Assembly (NCBI RefSeq): GCF_902497855.1
Contig: NZ_CABVHU010000002.1
Location: 62,001 to 126,000, forward strand
From: Pseudomonas fluorescens
GTDB taxonomy: Bacteria; Pseudomonadota; Gammaproteobacteria; Pseudomonadales; Pseudomonadaceae
DNA: 64,000 nt
Direction of reading: 5' to 3'
The position numbers were made by a program, and so were the translations under genes. Positions 59,204 to 64,000 of this stretch are shown piece after piece. How positions within the stretch are numbered: the stretch's first letter is position 1; each line of letters begins with the position of its first letter. The notes under the pieces were generated by a model that saw nothing but the letters and a program-made list of their open reading frames with translations, did not search any database and was not told the origin of the DNA.

Positions 59204-59625
59204 GGCAGAGCCCTCTCTACGGCGTCGGTGAACACCTTGGGCGAAGCCAATTGCATTTCGCGACTGCCCATGTCGACGGCCACCTGAACCGAGCTGGCAC
59301 GGGTCAGGCGTGCGCCGGAGTGCAGATCGCTGATCAGGTAGCTGATCTTCAGACGGTTCTCCCACTCCACCAGGTTGGCCCGCACATTCAGCTTCTGGCC
59401 GAACACGGCGCCGCGCACATAGCGCAACTGCAAGTCGATCACCGGCCAGGCGTAACCCGAGGCAACCATGGCGTCGTAGTTGTGGCCGATCTTGTCCAGC
59501 AGCGCACAACGGGCGACTTCCAGGTATTTGACGTAGTGGCCGTGCCAGACGACGTTCATGGTGTCGACGTCAAAGAACGGCACGAGGATTTCCGTATCGG
59601 CATGAAGCACGCCCTTGCTACGCAT
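59200..59625 (-). CDS. Acyl-CoA/ACP thioesterase, 4HBT family
   Basis: 141-residue hotdog thioesterase. The signature FFDVDTMNVVWHGHYVKYLE near residues 17-36 carries the active-site Asp of the 4-hydroxybenzoyl-CoA thioesterase family. It follows the ammonia-lyase gene with an 8-base overlap. It likely releases, or edits, the aryl polyene acyl chain. Its stop overlaps the start of the LolA-like gene. Confidence 0.87.
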   Translation of the reverse strand: MRSKGVLHADTEILVPFFDVDTMNVVWHGHYVKYLEVARCALLDKIGHNYDAMVASGYAWPVIDLQLRYVRGAVFGQKLNVRANLVEWENRLKISYLISDLHSGARLTRASSVQVAVDMGSREMQLASPKVFTDAVERALP

Positions 59626-61162
59626 GCAGCCTCCAGTGTTGTTCGGCGATACGTTTCAGGCACAGGCGCAATTCACCCTCCAGGGCACGGTCTTCGATGA
59701 CCGGCGCAAAGTCCTTGGCCAGTTCTTCGTGCATGGCGGCCAGCGCGGGTGGCAACGGACGCGCATTTTCAGCCATGCCGCGCAGCCAGACGCCCTGGTT
59801 GGCCGCCAGCAGCGTGGCGGCGGCCACCTGTTCGGTCAGCTCCAGCACGCGGATCGCGTCCCGGGCGGCAATGGTGCCCATGCTGACCTTGTCCTGGTTG
59901 TGGCATTCGGTGGAGCGGGAGAAGACGCTGGCCGGCATGGTGTTTTTCAGCGCCTCGGCCGTCCAGGCGCTGGTGCCGATCTGCACCGCCTTGAACCCGT
60001 GGTTGAGCATCGCCCGGTCGGCGGTGGCGCCGGACAGGTTGCTCGGCAAGCCGTGGTTGTAACGCTCGTCCACCAGCAGGGCGAGTTGACGGTCGAGCAA
60101 GTCGGCGACGTTGGCCACCAGGTTTTTCAGGCTGTCCATGGCGAACGCGATGTGGCCGCCGTAGAAGTGCCCGCCGTGCAGCACGCGTTCGGCTTCGGCG
60201 TCGATGATCGGGTTGTCGTTGGCGCTGTTGAGCTCGATCTCGATGAACGAGCGCAGCCAGTTCAGGCTGTCGGCCAATACGCCGAGGACGTGGGGCGCGC
60301 AACGCAGGGAATAACGGTCCTGCAGGCGATGCAGCGGCGCGGTCGGCGCGTCGATCGCCAGGTCCTTGCGCAGCCAGGCGGCGACTTGCATCTGCCCCGG
60401 GTGCGGTTTGGTGGCAAACAGGCGCTCGTCGAAATGTTCCGGGTTGCCTTGCAGCGCGACCACGTTCAGCGCGGTGATGCGGGTCGCCAGTTGCAGCAGG
60501 TAATCGGCGCGGGCAAAGGCCAGGCACGCCAGACCGGTCATGACCGCGGTGCCGTTCATCAGCGCCAGGGCTTCTTTCGGGCGCAGTACCAGCGGTTGCC
60601 AGCCAAGTTCGCGGTGCACGTCGGCGGCTTGTCGACGTTCACCGCGGAACATCACTTCGCGCTCCCCGGACAAGGTCGCGGCCACATAGGACAGCGGCGT
60701 CAGATCACCGCTGGCGCCCACCGAGCCCTCTTCCGGGATCAGCGGCAGGATGTCGTGTTCGAGGAAGGCTTGCAGGCGTTCCAGCAGTTCCACGCGCACC
60801 CCGGAGACCCCGTGGCACAGCGACTGCAAACGCGCCGCCAGTACCGCGCGAGTGGCCTGGGCATCGAGCAGTTTGCCCAGGCCGCAGCCGTGGAAGGTGT
60901 ACAGGTGACGGGGCAACGCCTCGACGTGATGCAGCGGTACCGCGACCACGCAAGAATCGCCATAACCGGTGGTCACGCCGTAGATCACCCCTTCCTTGTC
61001 CAGCAGGGAGTCGAGGAAGCGCGCGCCCTTGGCGATACGCTCGCGGTACGCGAGGTCGCTTTGCAACTGCGTCGGCACCTGACGGTTGGCCAGGGCCAGC
61101 ACGTCTTCGATGCGCAGAGGAAGTTCGCCGAAGGTTACCGGCTCAAGCGTTGACGTCGTCAT
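59618..61162 (-). CDS. MIO-type aromatic amino acid ammonia-lyase (HAL/TAL/PAL family)
   Basis: 514 residues, typical length. Ala150-Ser151-Gly152 in GSVGASGDLTPLSY form the MIO cofactor, and Tyr61 in YGVTTGYGDS is the catalytic base loop. The substrate-selectivity pair is Phe90-His91 (TFHGCG), different from SH (histidine), HL (tyrosine) or FL (phenylalanine) types. In this context it probably supplies a cinnamate or coumarate starter for the aryl polyene head group rather than degrading histidine; hut genes are absent. It overlaps the acyltransferase gene by 20 bases. Confidence 0.88.
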   Translation of the reverse strand: MTTSTLEPVTFGELPLRIEDVLALANRQVPTQLQSDLAYRERIAKGARFLDSLLDKEGVIYGVTTGYGDSCVVAVPLHHVEALPRHLYTFHGCGLGKLLDAQATRAVLAARLQSLCHGVSGVRVELLERLQAFLEHDILPLIPEEGSVGASGDLTPLSYVAATLSGEREVMFRGERRQAADVHRELGWQPLVLRPKEALALMNGTAVMTGLACLAFARADYLLQLATRITALNVVALQGNPEHFDERLFATKPHPGQMQVAAWLRKDLAIDAPTAPLHRLQDRYSLRCAPHVLGVLADSLNWLRSFIEIELNSANDNPIIDAEAERVLHGGHFYGGHIAFAMDSLKNLVANVADLLDRQLALLVDERYNHGLPSNLSGATADRAMLNHGFKAVQIGTSAWTAEALKNTMPASVFSRSTECHNQDKVSMGTIAARDAIRVLELTEQVAAATLLAANQGVWLRGMAENARPLPPALAAMHEELAKDFAPVIEDRALEGELRLCLKRIAEQHWRLHA

Positions 61163-62084
61163 CGGTCTTCCAGAAAGGGTAAAAGTTGAACCATTGTTGG
61201 GGCGCTTGCAGGCAATAGTGACTCAGGCGTTCGGCGTAGCGGGTCGCCCACTGATGAATGACCTGCTCGCGGTCGCTGCGCTTCCACACCACGGCCTGGG
61301 CGAACGGTTCGAGGGTCACCCGATATTGGCCCGTCGGCTTTTTCAGGCACATCAGCAGATTGATCGGGCATTTGAGCAAACCGGCCAGCAACCACGGGCC
61401 CTGAGGGAACGCGGCTTGATGGCCGAGAAAATCCACGGTCACGCTCCGTCCGCCGTGCAGCGGCACGCGGTCGCCGGCGATCGCCAGCCATTCGCCGCGT
61501 TCCAGGCGCTCATGCAGTTGCAACATGATGACCGGGTCGAGCTCACTGACCTGGATCAGCCGCAGGTTGGTCGCGCCCGCTTCACCCAGCAGGCGATTGA
61601 ATTGCTCGGCATGCTTGGTGTGCACCAGTACGTTCATGGTGACCTTCTCGCCGATTTCCGCCAGGGCGCGGCAGACCTCGAGGTTGCCCAGATGCGCACC
61701 CACCAGCATCTGCCCGCGTGTACCGCGCAATTGATTACGCAGCAGCGCCGGGTCGATGATTTCGATCTGCTCGATGCTCAGCTTGCCATTCCACACATCG
61801 AGCTTGTCGAGCATGGAATCGGCGAAGGCCATGAACTGGCCGAACACTCGCCAATGGGTCGGGCGCAGTTCAGTGCGACCGCTCCAGTCGGCGAGCCGCT
61901 GCTGATATTGCCAGGCACTGTGGCGGGCGCTGCGTCCGAACACAAAAAAGTACAGGACGATGCCGTACAGCAGCGGGCTCAACAGTCGACGGCCAAGCAC
62001 CCTGGCGCCGAACGCCGTGAGCTTCATCAGCCAGAAACTGCCGCGCTCCTGGCGGTCGGCCCAGTGTTGCCGGTCTGCGTTCAT
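61143..62084 (-). CDS. Lysophospholipid/lipid A-type acyltransferase (HtrB/LpxL family)
   Basis: 313 residues from ATG 62084, overlapping the glycosyltransferase stop (ATGA). An N-terminal membrane-associated helix (LLSPLLYGIVLYFFVFG) precedes the catalytic H-x4-E motif His131-Glu136 (GAHLGNLE). IAGDRVPLHGGRSVTVDFLG and LAGLLKCPINLLMCLKKP are further family motifs. It probably attaches an acyl chain to the glycosylated lipid anchor of the aryl polyene at the inner membrane. Fused with the glycosyltransferase in some clusters; separate here. Confidence 0.86.
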   Translation of the reverse strand: MNADRQHWADRQERGSFWLMKLTAFGARVLGRRLLSPLLYGIVLYFFVFGRSARHSAWQYQQRLADWSGRTELRPTHWRVFGQFMAFADSMLDKLDVWNGKLSIEQIEIIDPALLRNQLRGTRGQMLVGAHLGNLEVCRALAEIGEKVTMNVLVHTKHAEQFNRLLGEAGATNLRLIQVSELDPVIMLQLHERLERGEWLAIAGDRVPLHGGRSVTVDFLGHQAAFPQGPWLLAGLLKCPINLLMCLKKPTGQYRVTLEPFAQAVVWKRSDREQVIHQWATRYAERLSHYCLQAPQQWFNFYPFWKTDDDVNA

Positions 62085-62815
62085 GCTCGCCACCGCCGCC
62101 AGAGGATCATCGGGGCCCGCACCAACATGCCGAAGAACAGGCGGGTATGCATGCTCGTTATCAGCACGTTGTCGCGAAACAGGCGGAAATGCGAGACGCC
62201 GTCCAGCGGGTAGTGAACCCTGGTTTGCAGCCACTGCATCGGCTGGTTGCGCCAGGCCAGGCGTACCAGGATGTCCGAGTCGAAGTCCATGCGCTTGCCA
62301 ATCTTGGCGGTGTCGATCAGTGCCAGGGTCGGCGGCAGCGGGTAGAGGCGAAAGCCGCACATGGAATCGCGGATCTGCAAGGACAAGGTGTTGATCCAGA
62401 CCATGACGTGCGTCAGGTAGCGGGCGTACAAGCGACCTTTGGGCACGCTGGCATCGTACTTGGGATAACCACAGATCACCGCCTCGGGGTGCAGGCGCGA
62501 TTGTTCGATGAAGGTCGCGACGTCCTGCAGGTCGTGCTGGCCGTCGGCATCCACCTGCAAGGCATGACTGAACCCCAGGCGCGAAGCTTCGCGAAAGCCG
62601 GTCATGACGGCGGCGCCTTTGCCCTGGTTGGAGGCCAGGCGGATCAGGAACACCTTGTCGCGCCGGGCCAGCCGATCCAATACCGCGGCACAGGCCTTGT
62701 CGCTGGCATCGTCCACCAGCAGGCACGGCAAGCCGCTGGCGAGCACGGCATCGACCACCGTGGTGATGGCGGTTTCGTGATTGTAGACCGGGATGACGGC
62801 ACAGGGGTTATGCAC
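62081..62815 (-). CDS. Family 2 glycosyltransferase
   Basis: 244 residues from GTG 62815, whose codons overlap the preceding gene's stop by eight bases. The frame extends further upstream but [13 protein letters not shown] is the natural N terminus. A GT-A fold with the DXD-type site VDADGQHD (Asp89, Asp91) and the acceptor-side DSMCGFRLYPL segment, resembling dolichol-phosphate-mannose-synthase-like enzymes. It likely adds a sugar that links the aryl polyene to its lipid moiety. Confidence 0.86.
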   Translation of the reverse strand: MHNPCAVIPVYNHETAITTVVDAVLASGLPCLLVDDASDKACAAVLDRLARRDKVFLIRLASNQGKGAAVMTGFREASRLGFSHALQVDADGQHDLQDVATFIEQSRLHPEAVICGYPKYDASVPKGRLYARYLTHVMVWINTLSLQIRDSMCGFRLYPLPPTLALIDTAKIGKRMDFDSDILVRLAWRNQPMQWLQTRVHYPLDGVSHFRLFRDNVLITSMHTRLFFGMLVRAPMILWRRWRA

Positions 62816-64000
62816 TTGCAGCCTCCAGCAATATCCGCCCGCTGGAACAGGTAGCGGTCTCATTGCGATAGGCGAAATACAGCTTGCCCCGTGCCGGGTC
62901 AAAGCGCAGGTGCAGTTGGACTTCATCCCCCGGGCGCACCAGTTGCTGGAATTTCAGCACTTCCATGCCGGCGAATTTTGCCGGCAGGTCCATCAATTGC
63001 TGGCCCAGCATAAGCGCCCACTCCACCTGCACCACGCCGGGCAATACCGGCGCCTGGGGGAAATGGCCGCTGAAGTAGGCGAGGTCCGGTGGCACCGCCA
63101 GTTGCAGGCTCCACTCGCCATCGACTTCGACCTGTTCCAGCACCTCTGGCGCCTTTGGCCGCGGCGCCAGCAGCAGGGCTTCAACGTCGGCCTGAGGCAA
63201 TTTGCCTTGGGCGTTCAGCGGCAGTTGCCGCAGCAGGCGCCAACGGCGTGGCAGGGCAAGGGCTTCGCAATGCAGGCTCAGATGCTCACGCAATACTTGC
63301 GTGAGAGTACGTCGGCCTTGATTGCGCAAGGCATGCAAGCCCTGTTCGCTGAGCACCAGCAGCACGCCTAATGAGGCACGGTTTTCCTGAACCACGCCAA
63401 GGCGCGCTTCGGCGACCCACTCGTGGTCCATCAACGCCTTTTCCAGCATCGGCAGCGAGATGCGTTTTTCTTCCAGTTTGACGATCCGGTCCAGGCGCCC
63501 GAGCAATTCGAAGCGGCCATCGCCTGCGATTCGTGCGGCATCAGCGGTGTGTTCGATATGACCGGGCGGCAAGTAGGGCGAGGCCACGAGCAGCGCACCG
63601 TCGCTGTCCTGGCTCAACTCGAGGCCGGCAAAGGGCTGCCAGAGATCCTGTCCCTGCCGCCAGGCGATGCCACCGGTTTCCGAGCTGCCGAAAATTTCCG
63701 TCGGCCACTGGCCCAGGCGGTCGTGCAGGCTTTGAGCGGCCTCGGCCGGTAATGCGCCGCCGGAGGAGAACACCCGTCGAACCGCGCTCAAGGCCGGCCA
63801 GTCGAGATTGTCGCCCATGCGTTTGAGCAGCGCCGGGCTGGCGACCCAGGCGAACGCCGAGTGTTCGCGGCTGGCGCGCTGCAAATCCTCCGGAAACGCC
63901 AGTTGCTTGCGCACGAACGGGCGCCCGGCGCACAACGGCCACAACACCCGGAACAGCAGGCCGTAGATGTGCTGGGTGGCAACGCTGCCGATGAGGCAGG
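62808..64000 (-). CDS. AMP-dependent synthetase with C-terminal hotdog dehydratase domain, partial (5' end beyond window)
   Basis: The frame comes in from the right edge ([20 protein letters not shown]) and ends at TAA 62808. The first part is the adenylating core of an acyl/aryl-CoA or ACP ligase, with [23 protein letters not shown] and [15 protein letters not shown], and a C-terminal subdomain with the catalytic Lys in [11 protein letters not shown]. The last 110 residues ([20 protein letters not shown]) are a FabA/FabZ-type hotdog domain. In E. coli these are two proteins (ligase and dehydratase). The product probably activates the cinnamate-type starter and dehydrates chain intermediates. 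Confidence 0.85.
   Translation of the reverse strand, partial: CLIGSVATQHIYGLLFRVLWPLCAGRPFVRKQLAFPEDLQRASREHSAFAWVASPALLKRMGDNLDWPALSAVRRVFSSGGALPAEAAQSLHDRLGQWPTEIFGSSETGGIAWRQGQDLWQPFAGLELSQDSDGALLVASPYLPPGHIEHTADAARIAGDGRFELLGRLDRIVKLEEKRISLPMLEKALMDHEWVAEARLGVVQENRASLGVLLVLSEQGLHALRNQGRRTLTQVLREHLSLHCEALALPRRWRLLRQLPLNAQGKLPQADVEALLLAPRPKAPEVLEQVEVDGEWSLQLAVPPDLAYFSGHFPQAPVLPGVVQVEWALMLGQQLMDLPAKFAGMEVLKFQQLVRPGDEVQLHLRFDPARGKLYFAYRNETATCSSGRILLEAASA

Overview
The window is high-GC DNA from a Pseudomonas of the fluorescens group. This rests on the gene order (phaC1-phaZ-phaC2 beside hslVU; argS-SPOR-hslVU; mrcA divergent from pilMNOPQ-aroK-aroB-damX-gltBD-hemE), on the Pseudomonas-type REP/REPIN repeats scattered between genes, and on a DUF6124 gene. 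The sequence is chromosomal; no plasmid, prophage, insertion sequence, CRISPR array, rRNA or tRNA was seen.

Positions 1-33370 are core genome. On the minus strand lie the polyhydroxyalkanoate genes (phaC1, phaZ and phaC2, the last cut by the window edge), a DUF971 gene, the HslUV protease, a SPOR-domain protein, argS and priA. On the plus strand follow rpmE, a secreted nuclease-like gene and a malic enzyme. mrcA (minus) is divergent from the type IV pilus assembly operon pilMNOPQ, which runs into aroK, aroB, damX, glutamate synthase (gltB, gltD) and hemE.

Positions 33610-44170 form an exoprotein locus. A GbpA-like lytic polysaccharide monooxygenase is followed by a type II secretion operon gspC-D-E-F-G-H-I-J-K-L-M. 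The gspE gene has lost, in frame, the whole nucleotide-binding core (Walker A, Walker B and about half of the zinc module), while every other gene looks intact.

Positions 44163-47535 hold a two-gene Septu-like antiphage module (HNH protein plus ABC-type ATPase). It sits between a full MFS transporter gene and a short diverged copy of the 3' end of that same transporter gene, which looks like an insertion footprint. A LysR regulator is divergent from the transporter. A structured intergenic region and a DUF6124 gene follow.

Positions 49542-64000 (minus strand) are the downstream part of an aryl-polyene-type pigment cluster, read from right to left: AMP ligase/dehydratase fusion (cut by the edge), glycosyltransferase, lipid A-type acyltransferase, MIO ammonia-lyase, thioesterase, LolA-like carrier, MMPL exporter, antiporter-like membrane protein, a flavin enzyme with halogenase motifs, a DUF3261 lipoprotein, and the ApeO/P/Q/R-like ketosynthase, dehydratase, ketoreductase and ketosynthase set. 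Nearly all genes overlap by a few bases. Two REPINs have landed in the cluster: one lies inside the signal-peptide coding region of the LolA-like gene and stays in frame.
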